Source: Marinoscillum luteum (GTDB taxonomy: Bacteria; Bacteroidota; Bacteroidia; Cytophagales; Cyclobacteriaceae). Taken from it: a stretch of 64,000 nucleotides of DNA. The notes under the pieces are model-generated. The model was given only the letters and a program-made list of their open reading frames with translations. It had not been told where the DNA came from and searched no databases. Both the position numbers and the translations under genes were made by a program. The stretch spans positions 186,001-250,000 of the forward strand of contig NZ_JBIPKE010000015.1 in NCBI RefSeq assembly GCF_044005705.1, in the 5' to 3' direction. Positions 52,016-60,135 of the stretch are shown in pieces (position 1 is the first letter of the stretch; each line of letters starts with the position of its first letter).

Positions 52016-53440
52016 TTATCTTCTGATGTCCTGAGCATAGGTCTGAGGCAAGATGCGTCCCCAGTCCCCTACAATCCCAATAATTGACAGAGTACCATTG
52101 GGCAACACTACCCCGCTGAACTCTGCCCCAGAATAGGTAGTCACGGTGGCTCCACTGTGGTCATTAGATATGGCCCAGTTTCCCTCAAAAGTACGCACGC
52201 CATTGGCCTGAGGGAAGAATACATTGTCTATTCTGACCTTTTTACCCTGATAAAGGCCACTGTGTAACCCCTCAAAAGTGATGATCTCTGGTTGCACATA
52301 CACTTTCTCAGCGATTTTAATTCCGACAAGATCATTCACGTCCATCATGCCCTTCTGTCCATTGATCAATGCCCCTGTAGCCCCCTTAAGGTTGAGCTGT
52401 ACATGGTCTCCAAGGGTAACCATCCTCTCTGAACTAAATCTCAGAAAGATCCCCCCTGTGCTATCCTGGATGTAGGCGATTTTATCATCCTGAACATTCG
52501 AACCAGAGGTGATCACACCTTTGATAAAGTAGTCATCTCCCAACCAAAACTGATCACCATGCTCCTCGAACTTAGCGCGTAGTTCAGCTATTGAATGAAG
52601 CTCATTAGACACTACATCATCCTCCTCTATCTTCACAGTCAGGGTTGGGTTGTTACCTACCGTCAGGTCATCATTGAGGTCGTTTATTTGGAACAAAATC
52701 TCGAAAGTGCCAAGTGACAGTCGGTCATTGATGGAATTAAAAGAAAAGAAAACAGATTCCATTCCCGGGTTCACCTCCAAATCAATTTCACCCAAAACGG
52801 AAGCGGGAGAAGTGGTGAAATGGGTGCCATAGACACGTCCATCCGTCACGATGCTGATGGTAAGGGGAACGGTATGCTCCACACTACCTTCAATGGTTAG
52901 CTCTATCAGATAGTCCTCACCCTCCACCAGGTGGACGAATGAATCTGCAAAGTTGACTTCAGCACCTTCAGAGTTGTTTGGCTCCTCTGATAATGATTTA
53001 ACCAAGTGCATGTTGGACACTTTCTCGGTGCCCAATTGGAACGCTTCCGAAGGGTTGAGCAGGGTAAGACTTACCTGCCTATCAGTCGTATCCAGCGTAG
53101 ATGAGCGATAAACGGCTATTTCGTAAAACTGCTTACCCTTAAGAATAGGAAGCTCAATCACTCCATCCTCTGCAGATGGGTTTGTGGTATAATCCAGACC
53201 ATATCTGGCGGTACCACCAAGCTGAATACTTACTTGCCCATCGGTGGTGGGCATCTGATCCAGCGAAATTCCCAATGGTAGAGAATCGCCAGCACTTTCA
53301 ATAAAGAGATCTTTATCGACGAAATCAATCGATGTTTTTGAAACTGGCTCGAGACCTGGTTCGAGCTCATTTTCATCAACACATCCTAAAACCCCTATCC
53401 CCAGGACAAGAGTTAGAAAAGTAGAAAATTTTGAAAACAT
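52016..53440 (-). CDS. DUF5689-domain lipoprotein
   Basis: A 474-aa lipoprotein: signal with lipobox 'GIGVLGCVDENE' (Cys about residue 20), two beta-sandwich regions of Calx-beta/Ig-like type (about 35-270, 'SIQLGGTARYGLDYTTNPSA', 'GRVYGTHFTTSPASV'), and a C-terminal DUF5689 OB-fold-like domain (about 285-474, 'HSIAELRAKFEEHGDQFWL', 'YFIKGVITSGSNVQDDKIAY'). Such proteins are surface lipoproteins of unknown function in Bacteroidota. It stands alone, convergent with the GH64 gene, and may contribute to polysaccharide binding. Confidence 0.85.
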   Translation of the reverse strand: MFSKFSTFLTLVLGIGVLGCVDENELEPGLEPVSKTSIDFVDKDLFIESAGDSLPLGISLDQMPTTDGQVSIQLGGTARYGLDYTTNPSAEDGVIELPILKGKQFYEIAVYRSSTLDTTDRQVSLTLLNPSEAFQLGTEKVSNMHLVKSLSEEPNNSEGAEVNFADSFVHLVEGEDYLIELTIEGSVEHTVPLTISIVTDGRVYGTHFTTSPASVLGEIDLEVNPGMESVFFSFNSINDRLSLGTFEILFQINDLNDDLTVGNNPTLTVKIEEDDVVSNELHSIAELRAKFEEHGDQFWLGDDYFIKGVITSGSNVQDDKIAYIQDSTGGIFLRFSSERMVTLGDHVQLNLKGATGALINGQKGMMDVNDLVGIKIAEKVYVQPEIITFEGLHSGLYQGKKVRIDNVFFPQANGVRTFEGNWAISNDHSGATVTTYSGAEFSGVVLPNGTLSIIGIVGDWGRILPQTYAQDIRR

Positions 53441-53652
53441 TTGTTTTGAGTATTTGACCTTGTGCGCTTCAGCTCCTCAGCCCTATTCCCGTCACAGGTA
53501 AAAAAATGTATAACCAGATATGGGACAAAAAATGCTCACAGAAAAACCGTGAGTGCCTTTAGGATAATGAGATTATTCAGCGCACAGCACTTGACTTTAC
53601 AAATCTCGTGCCAGATGATTCTCTTTTGGGCTTCCAGACTTGGTTTTTGAGG

Positions 53653-54320
53653 TCAAGGCATCCTTCGGAGGCTGTACTGTAGCCCCATTTGCTCATTGGT
53701 CAGGCGGAGCTCATCTCCGTAAAACCACATCGCCCACTGGGTCTGATCATGCTCAAAAATGAGTTTCCGATGCCTGGTATTGATGATGACCCTTCCCTTT
53801 TCCAAGAGTCCATTTTGATCCTCCATCCTGTAATTTCCATTCCTTTCCAGTGTAAATGAGGCAGAAACCTTCTCCACTTCTCCGTTCTTCCTGATTTTAT
53901 ACATATGCCACCTTCCAACCACTCGCTCCTCAAATTCCGCAAAATCAGGAATTGTTTCAATTCTTTCAACCGCAACTGAGTGCCTCTGTAGCCTTCCTCC
54001 ACCCCTCTTAAAATAATAAACTCTTTGAAGTATTTTATTTTCCATTGGGTGTTGAACCACGAACGGTCTTCGCTTCGAAATCTGATCAAAGGTGAATCAA
54101 AATGATACATTCCCACCTGATCACCGGACACTCTGGACACTGCAAAGCTACTGTTGGCGTTGATCTCCAGAAAGGTGGGATTGGCAGACCTGGGCACCGC
54201 GTCCACTTCGAGATGTTCCAACTCCCACAAGCCGGCAAGTTCCTTGGTGGTCACCTGCTGACAGGACACTACGCCCAACATGATGGGTAACCAAAACACT
54301 CTCAGCATTACATATTTCAT
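53653..54320 (-). pseudogene. Frameshifted lipoprotein gene with two lipocalin-like halves
   Basis: Two overlapping frames complement each other. The first starts at ATG 54320 with a lipoprotein signal ('MLRVFWLPIMLGVVSCQQ') and reads 'ELAGLWELEHLEVDAVPR' to 'GVEEGYRGTQLRLK'. The second then reads 'IETIPDFAEFEERVVGRWHM' to the stop at 53653. Adding one A to the A3 run at 53964-53966 would join them as a protein of about 220 aa. The two halves resemble each other (LAGLWELE with VVGRWHMYK; 'EGYRGTQLRLK' with 'MGLQYSLRRM'), like a duplicated small lipocalin-type barrel. It may be a true pseudogene, a sequencing error or a phase-variable homopolymer. Outside this base both halves look intact. Confidence 0.65.
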
Positions 54321-54517
54321 CAATCGGATAAATGGGAAGAACAATGGAAAGTAATCAATGATGGCTGACCAAACAAACTCAAATATTTACAACTCTCCCT
54401 GACTCAACAACTTCTGAATCACCCACACAATTGTGGATAAGTTTTAACCGTTCTTTTGGGGGTAACAGCCACAGATTTGTCTTAAATTTAAATAGCCACC
54501 AAAATAACACCGCCGTT

Positions 54518-54694
54518 ATGCAATTGACATCACAAAGAAACCTTCTGGCGCTACAGTCAGAGCTAAATCAACTTCAAAGGGAAATGTTGAGAAAGAGACA
54601 GGAAGGAAAACTGGAAGACATAGAAACCCTGGAGCAGAAAGTAGACAAGCTCCATACGGAACTCATCTCGTTGAAAACCATGATCTCAGATTAG
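54518..54694 (+). CDS. Small coiled-coil protein, paralog of 35651 (58 aa)
   Basis: A 58-aa helical, charged protein: 'MQLTSQRNLLALQSELNQLQ', then 'REMLRKRQEGKLEDIETLEQ' and 'KVDKLHTELISLKTMISD'. Leucines and other hydrophobics recur with heptad spacing. It is clearly paralogous to the protein at 35651. The ATG at 54518 is supported by the alignment. It has no signal peptide. A strong terminator follows at 54748. It lies between the broken lipoprotein gene and the second GH16 gene. The family is not recognised; it may be a cytoplasmic adaptor or regulator. Confidence 0.75.
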   Translation: MQLTSQRNLLALQSELNQLQREMLRKRQEGKLEDIETLEQKVDKLHTELISLKTMISD

Positions 54695-54747
54695 GAGACT
54701 ACACAACTGGTAAGTTAACCCATTCGTGGGTTGACTCGAAAGCATTA

Positions 54748-54777
54748 AACCCCGTAGCTAGTGCCACGGGGTTTTTT
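54748..54777 (+). terminator. Terminator of the coiled-coil gene
   Basis: The stem AACCCCGT-10 nt-ACGGGGTT ends in TTTTTT (54772-54777). It lies 54 bp past the stop of the small gene and 22 bp before the stop of the convergent GH16 gene. Confidence 0.8.
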
Positions 54778-54798
54778 GGTTGGAATGATAGCTAGTAC

Positions 54799-56244
54799 TT
54801 ACTTGATAATTAGGTTTCTGGTTTCAGTGCCTTTTTCTGATGTGATACCCAGTATATACACACCCTTTCTCAGATGCGATGGCAATACCACATTTTCCAG
54901 CCCATCTTTAGCTACAGCCGTATAGACAGTTTTTCCTGATACATCCATCAATGACAATTGCACTTCAGGGCTTACCTGATGATCCCATCGCACTTTGAAC
55001 TCATGATTCGTCACCGGATTGGGGAATACCGTTAAAGCAACTGGCTCCGAGAGCTCCGAATCCAGCTCAGGTGCCTGTCGGGCTCCTGCGCCGGTTCCCC
55101 AGGTAAATTGCTCCCAGCCCTGAATGGTGGTGCGATCACAGATCATAGGTGACTGACCGTTCTCCGACGACACATACAACCCATTATTTCCCCTTAAGGA
55201 AATCGTTCCGTTGGCGTTGCTTACCCAGTCGAAGGCTTCCCAGCCTTGTACCGTAGTCCTGTCGCACATCATGCCCGATTGACCATTCATGGAGGAGACG
55301 TACTTTCCATTACTTCCTCGTAAAGCGATTTTACTGCCTCCGGCACTGACCACAGTGAATTGTTCCCAGCCTTGCACTGAATTTCGGTTGCAGTTCATGG
55401 GTACAGCTCCATTTTCCGAGGACGCATACAGCCCGTTGGAACCTCGCAGCCAGATCGTTTGACCGACCGGAGCTCCAGTGCCCCCTCCGGTAGATTGATA
55501 CACACGTACATAGTCTACTTTCACAGAAGCCGGAAGTGCTCCATTATTGACATTATTGCCTGGCAAATTTCCTCCCACGGCCAGATTGAGTATGATGAAA
55601 AACTTCTCATGAAACTCGCTGGTTCCATTGATCCCATTCTGAATATTGGCCGTATGATAGAGGTTACCGTCTACAAACCATTTGATGGCATTGGCATCCC
55701 ACTCAATAGAGTAAACATGATAACCAGTCACACTGGCTGCTGTGTTGCCTCCATAATAGACGTACCCATTATTGTTCCAGTGAATGGTGCCAAGCACATG
55801 GTCACTGGTATTGGTTTGTTCCATGATGTCAATTTCACCACAGGAAGGCCATCCCACCGAGGTGATGTTGTCGCCAAGCATCCAAAAGGCAGGCCACGAC
55901 CCCTGAAAGGCAGGCAATTGCATCCGCGCCTCTATTTTGCCATACTTCCAGGATTTCTTACCCTGGGTCTTCATACGGGCAGAGGTATAGTTCATACCGC
56001 CAAAGCTCTCATTCTTGGCTGTGATCACCAGTTCGCCGTTTTGCACAGTGGCGTTTTGCTGGCGATAATACTGGAGCTCGTTGTTGCCCCAGCCACCTGA
56101 GCCCGTACCTGTTTCAAAGACCCAATCGGGGCCAATACCATTGGTGAACTCATCTGCCCAGACCAGCTGCCAGTTTTGTGCATTGGCCGTCCACCCTATC
56201 AGGGTCATGAGGGCAATCATTAATAATTGTCTAAGTTTTAACAT
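54799..56244 (-). CDS. Secreted GH16 beta-glucanase with fascin-like beta-trefoil and T9SS signal
   Basis: A 481-aa enzyme: a signal peptide ending 'IGWTANAQ', a GH16 domain at about 24-250 with catalytic E137-I-D-I-M-E142 in 'PSCGEIDIMEQT', then three repeats of about 43 residues at about 270-395 (each with 'LRGSNG-Y-SS-NG', 'M-C-R--VQGWE-F') that form a fascin-like beta-trefoil carbohydrate-binding module, and a T9SS domain (about 405-481). The catalytic domain is almost the same as in the 48003 enzyme, but the binding module is different. It probably targets beta-1,3-glucan. It reads leftward from a 378-bp divergent spacer shared with the regulator at 56623. Confidence 0.92.
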   Translation of the reverse strand: MLKLRQLLMIALMTLIGWTANAQNWQLVWADEFTNGIGPDWVFETGTGSGGWGNNELQYYRQQNATVQNGELVITAKNESFGGMNYTSARMKTQGKKSWKYGKIEARMQLPAFQGSWPAFWMLGDNITSVGWPSCGEIDIMEQTNTSDHVLGTIHWNNNGYVYYGGNTAASVTGYHVYSIEWDANAIKWFVDGNLYHTANIQNGINGTSEFHEKFFIILNLAVGGNLPGNNVNNGALPASVKVDYVRVYQSTGGGTGAPVGQTIWLRGSNGLYASSENGAVPMNCNRNSVQGWEQFTVVSAGGSKIALRGSNGKYVSSMNGQSGMMCDRTTVQGWEAFDWVSNANGTISLRGNNGLYVSSENGQSPMICDRTTIQGWEQFTWGTGAGARQAPELDSELSEPVALTVFPNPVTNHEFKVRWDHQVSPEVQLSLMDVSGKTVYTAVAKDGLENVVLPSHLRKGVYILGITSEKGTETRNLIIK

Positions 56245-56622
56245 AGTGATTGTTTAGTTGATGAATGATTAATTAGGTTGAGATAATAATTAATGAATCC
56301 TTAATAGAAATCGATTTCAATTGCGAAAGACTCAATCCAAATATATAATTCACCTCGTTTTTTACATTATTCGCAACTACGCTTTAAATACACCCGACTA
56401 TCACCATTGATAAACATGATTACATCACATAGAATTAAACCACTGACTATCAGCTGGTTCTTATTCCAAAAAAACAATGATCACCAAAGACCATGTAACC
56501 AATCTGATCAGGTGCAATGCCTCAAATGGAGTGGCTAAGCACAAAATTCACCCCTGTTTAGGATGATTGCATCTGGAGAATATTTCATAATGAAGTAATT
56601 TGGAAGTGGCACACGACAGAAT
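56245..56622. promoter_or_regulatory. Divergent promoter region, GH16 and regulator copy 2
   Basis: This AT-rich 378-bp spacer separates the GH16 gene (leftward) from the regulator gene (rightward). A perfect 12-bp palindrome GAAATCGATTTC lies at 56307-56318, 63 bp upstream of the GH16 start, placed well for an operator. No similar palindrome was seen before the GH18 gene. No gene or RNA is apparent. Confidence 0.4.
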
Positions 56623-59526
56623 ATGATTATGAACCGAATCCAACCAAGAATTTGGATCGCAATTTTCACACTACACACAGGTATTGCTCATGGATTTCAG
56701 GAGCAACCATTCGCTAAGAATCCCTCAGTGCGAGGGGCTCCGGAGATCATCCACTTTGGACTGGACGACTTCCAAAGTGACCCAATGATGATGGCCATGT
56801 GCGAGGATTCTTCTGGGGTGAAATACTTTGGCAATCAGGACGGTTTACTCATTTTTGATGGAGAAACCTGGGCGCGGCTGGAACTACCCAATAAGTCTCT
56901 TGTCAAATCACTCTACTACGGATCTGACCACAAGGTCTACCTGGGTGGATTTAATGAATTTGGCACCGTAGAACGGGATAAGTTTGGTCAGTACCAATAC
57001 AGCTCTATGGTTGATATGGCTAAGGTGGATCACCTGAACCTGGACTTTGTTTATGACATTCACGAGGTACAAGGACACATCATTTTCAGAAGCATGTCCA
57101 AACTGATTGCCATTAAGGGCCAAAAAGCACTCACTATACCTACTAGTGGCTTTTACTCATCTGCTGTCGTGGATGATCGTCTTTACATGGCCAACTGGGA
57201 AGATGGTATCAAAGAGTTCGATCTGCATACAATGAACTTTGACCTGCTAATCCCCAAACCACTGTATCAGTGGAATCCCATTGTATCCATTACCGCAGGC
57301 AACTCAGCAGAAACGTTAAGTATCTTCACCAGAGATGGTCAGATATATAGCTACCACCTCGAGAGTAAACACTTCTTACTTGTAAGAAACCTATTTAATA
57401 AAACATCCACCAATCAGGTAACAGGGGCAGTAAGGACAAAGGACGGAGATTACTACATCGGCACATTAGCTGATCAACTGATCATGCTGACGGCCAATGG
57501 CAAAACAATTCCCCTTAACAAGCCCATCATAGGTCTGCAAGATGAGTCAGTAAACAACCTCTATGAAAGTAAAAACGGCAATCTTTGGGTTCTTTTAGAA
57601 AACGGGATTGATTGCATCAACCTCTCCTCACCTGTATCCACTGTTTTTAATAAAGCTTCCGTATTTGATGTTCAGCTCTTTCAGGGCATCTGGTACATAG
57701 CTACCAATCAGGGCGTGTGGGCATCGGTCCAGGGACTTACAGGTGGCCCCTTCAAACACATGCAGTTTGAGCCTATAGCAGGTCTCGATGGACAAGCATG
57801 GTCACTTACGTCCATTGAAAATCAGCTCCTTTGTGGTCATGAAAAGGGCTTGTTTGTAATAAAGGGTAAAGACATTAAACAAATTCCGGCATCCGATGGG
57901 GTCTGGAAGGTGATCCCCATACAGGAAAAACCGGGACACTATCTGGTCTGCACTTACTATGCTCCCTACCTAATGAGCATCAATTCGACGGGCGATTTTC
58001 AGATCGATAATGTGATTTCGGGTTTTTCAGAGTCCAGCAGAGACATCCTTCAGAGTGAACCAGGTGTCTTCTGGGTATGTCATGGCTTCAAAGGTGTATT
58101 CCGAATAAAAATAAATCCTGACTACCAAAGTGTGGTCAGCGTGGAGCATTTTGAAGAAGCCGGACTCCCTTCCCCCTACAAGGTCAATGTGTTCTCATGG
58201 AAAGGCGAACCAGTCTTTACAACCAGCAAAGGTCTTTACTCCTTCAATGATTCGTTAGACGTTTTTCAACCCCATTCATTGCTCAATGATATTTTGGACC
58301 CTAACATCGAAACCAGAAAAATCATGGAAACCAAGGACCGTACCTGGTACATTCACAATGATGAGGTCGGGTATTTCAACCATGAAGATAACCCTGTCCT
58401 TCAAAGTGAAGCTTTTTTACAGACACGCGGGACATTTAATAAGCACATGGAATCGATCACCCTCCTGGACAATGGCGTGCTGATCGGTACGAAAAAAGGG
58501 CTGTTCGCCTTTGATCTATCCTCAAGAACAGGTTCTCCTGTCCCTCATTCCGTAAGGATCAGTCAGCTTAGTTATCAAAATGGCAACTCCCGCATTCTGC
58601 TACCACTGGACAACCCTCTCGAGATTTTGGCATCACAGACTCAAAACCTCCGATTTGAATATACAGTACCCCAGATGGATATGTTAAATGATGTAAGGTA
58701 TAGTTACCAACTTTCAGGTGCCGACCAGGTCTGGTCAGATTGGGAAGATAAACCCTGGAAAGAATATAATTCTCTGGATCCCGGCACCTATGAGTTTTCT
58801 GTGAGAGCAAAGAGTAAACTAGGTGAATCATTTCTGACCGCTCAACACACGCTCATCGTGAGGCCGCCATGGCATCAGACCACACTGGCTTTTGTGAGCT
58901 ATTTCATCCTTGGACTGGCGCTGATTTTCCTCTGTGTCAAAGTTATTTTAAGGCTCTTGGAAGAACAAAGGCAAAGAACCATTCTCGAAGCGGAGAAGCA
59001 GAATAAAATACTCCGATTAGAACTGGACAGGATGCAACTGGCTCAGGAAAAAAACCAATTTGAATCCACAAAAACTTCTCTGGAGGAAGATTTGCTGCTG
59101 AAAAGCAAAGAACTGGCGAACTACGCCACTCTACTCTCACGCAAGCAGGAGCTCATGATAGAACTCCGCGAAGAACTCACAGACCTTGAGAATAACACAA
59201 GAAACGAAAAAACGCGACAGGATCTAAAATCACTCATTCGTAAAATAAAGATACGGCTCAACGATGATGACTACATCAAAGTATTTGAAGCCAATTTCGA
59301 ACGCGCCCACCACGAGTTTTTCAGCGAGCTCAAGGAACGGTACCCTGACCTGACCAGCAAGGAGCTCCGACTCTGTGCATTGGTAAAAATGAACCTGACC
59401 AACAAAGAAATAGCACCCATTATGAATATTTCCATCCGGGGAATAGAAACAGCCCGATATCGCCTGCGCAAACGCCTCAGCATTCATGACGACATGGTGG
59501 AATTCCTTGAAAAACTCGCCCCATAA
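56623..59526 (+). CDS. Membrane regulator: Reg_prop propeller, Y_Y_Y, LuxR-type HTH (copy 2)
   Basis: A 967-aa paralog of the 42658 protein. Signal peptide at about residues 1-26, propeller with 'FGNQDGLLIFDGETWARL' and 'KVYLGGFNEFGT', Y_Y_Y region (about 680-750, 'YSYQLSGADQVWSDW'), a membrane helix (about 756-778), a cytoplasmic coiled coil with many Glu/Lys residues, and a C-terminal LuxR-type HTH ('LTSKELRLCALVKMNLTNKE', 'IAPIMNISIRGIETARYRLR'). No kinase or receiver domain is present. It starts at ATG 56623 (ATG 56629 also possible). It is divergent from the GH16 gene, which is a likely target. The propeller has diverged from copy 1 more than the HTH has, so a different ligand is possible. 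Confidence 0.88.
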   Translation: MIMNRIQPRIWIAIFTLHTGIAHGFQEQPFAKNPSVRGAPEIIHFGLDDFQSDPMMMAMCEDSSGVKYFGNQDGLLIFDGETWARLELPNKSLVKSLYYGSDHKVYLGGFNEFGTVERDKFGQYQYSSMVDMAKVDHLNLDFVYDIHEVQGHIIFRSMSKLIAIKGQKALTIPTSGFYSSAVVDDRLYMANWEDGIKEFDLHTMNFDLLIPKPLYQWNPIVSITAGNSAETLSIFTRDGQIYSYHLESKHFLLVRNLFNKTSTNQVTGAVRTKDGDYYIGTLADQLIMLTANGKTIPLNKPIIGLQDESVNNLYESKNGNLWVLLENGIDCINLSSPVSTVFNKASVFDVQLFQGIWYIATNQGVWASVQGLTGGPFKHMQFEPIAGLDGQAWSLTSIENQLLCGHEKGLFVIKGKDIKQIPASDGVWKVIPIQEKPGHYLVCTYYAPYLMSINSTGDFQIDNVISGFSESSRDILQSEPGVFWVCHGFKGVFRIKINPDYQSVVSVEHFEEAGLPSPYKVNVFSWKGEPVFTTSKGLYSFNDSLDVFQPHSLLNDILDPNIETRKIMETKDRTWYIHNDEVGYFNHEDNPVLQSEAFLQTRGTFNKHMESITLLDNGVLIGTKKGLFAFDLSSRTGSPVPHSVRISQLSYQNGNSRILLPLDNPLEILASQTQNLRFEYTVPQMDMLNDVRYSYQLSGADQVWSDWEDKPWKEYNSLDPGTYEFSVRAKSKLGESFLTAQHTLIVRPPWHQTTLAFVSYFILGLALIFLCVKVILRLLEEQRQRTILEAEKQNKILRLELDRMQLAQEKNQFESTKTSLEEDLLLKSKELANYATLLSRKQELMIELREELTDLENNTRNEKTRQDLKSLIRKIKIRLNDDDYIKVFEANFERAHHEFFSELKERYPDLTSKELRLCALVKMNLTNKEIAPIMNISIRGIETARYRLRKRLSIHDDMVEFLEKLAP

Positions 59527-59594
59527 TTAATCGTTGAACGAAAGACGCTCTTATTACCCTGCCAACAACCCAAACTTTCTATATTTGTGCACCT

Positions 59595-59990
59595 ATGAAG
59601 TCTCATCAATCCGTCCTTATTGCACTCTTGCTGGTCATCCAGGCCTTGGGTCCTATTTCGGATTTGTGCTGTGAACTTCCTAAGCTTCCTAATCTCATCA
59701 GACATTTTTACGAGCATCGGGCCTTCGATAACGACTCCTTTCTTGAGTTTCTGGCAGAAGATTACTTTGAAGGTACGGGCGATGAGCATGGACATCATGA
59801 GGATGATAATCATGATAACCTACCCTTTCATGGCAACCACCATTGTGGGCACATCTTTGTGTTTGTTACTCCGGTACTGACCCAACAGTTGAAATCGCCT
59901 TCATTCAGCACCGTTTCCAATTTTTGTATTTACCTGGCTCCTACTTCCACAGCCTATCCCGACTCCCCCTTTCAACCACCCAAAGGTTAA
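59595..59990 (+). CDS. His-rich secreted protein preceding a metal efflux pump
   Basis: A 131-aa protein with a signal peptide-like N-terminus ('LIALLLVIQALGPISDLCCE') and a central His/Asp/Glu-rich stretch ('GDEHGHHEDDNHDNLPFHGN' followed by HHCGH), which probably binds metal ions in the periplasm. The end ('YPDSPFQPPKG') is Pro-rich. Small proteins of this type often sit directly before CusA/CzcA genes in Bacteroidota, as here. No named family was recognised. A metal chaperone or sensor role is inferred. Confidence 0.72.
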   Translation: MKSHQSVLIALLLVIQALGPISDLCCELPKLPNLIRHFYEHRAFDNDSFLEFLAEDYFEGTGDEHGHHEDDNHDNLPFHGNHHCGHIFVFVTPVLTQQLKSPSFSTVSNFCIYLAPTSTAYPDSPFQPPKG

Positions 59991-60135
59991 ACACCCAATA
60001 AGTCATATTTAAGAGGTTTCATCGGTCCATGCTGACCGAAGGGCTGTTGTATACCCTATCCTCAAACCTCTTCCTGAATCCCACTGGGATTTAGACATCA
60101 TTTATTTACAGAATTTAAGCTAATCATCATTACTT

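Noticed and set aside
53462..53650. 62-codon plus-strand frame between two minus-strand genes
   Set aside because: It is Ser/Leu/Arg-rich without structure, with no support from neighbours.
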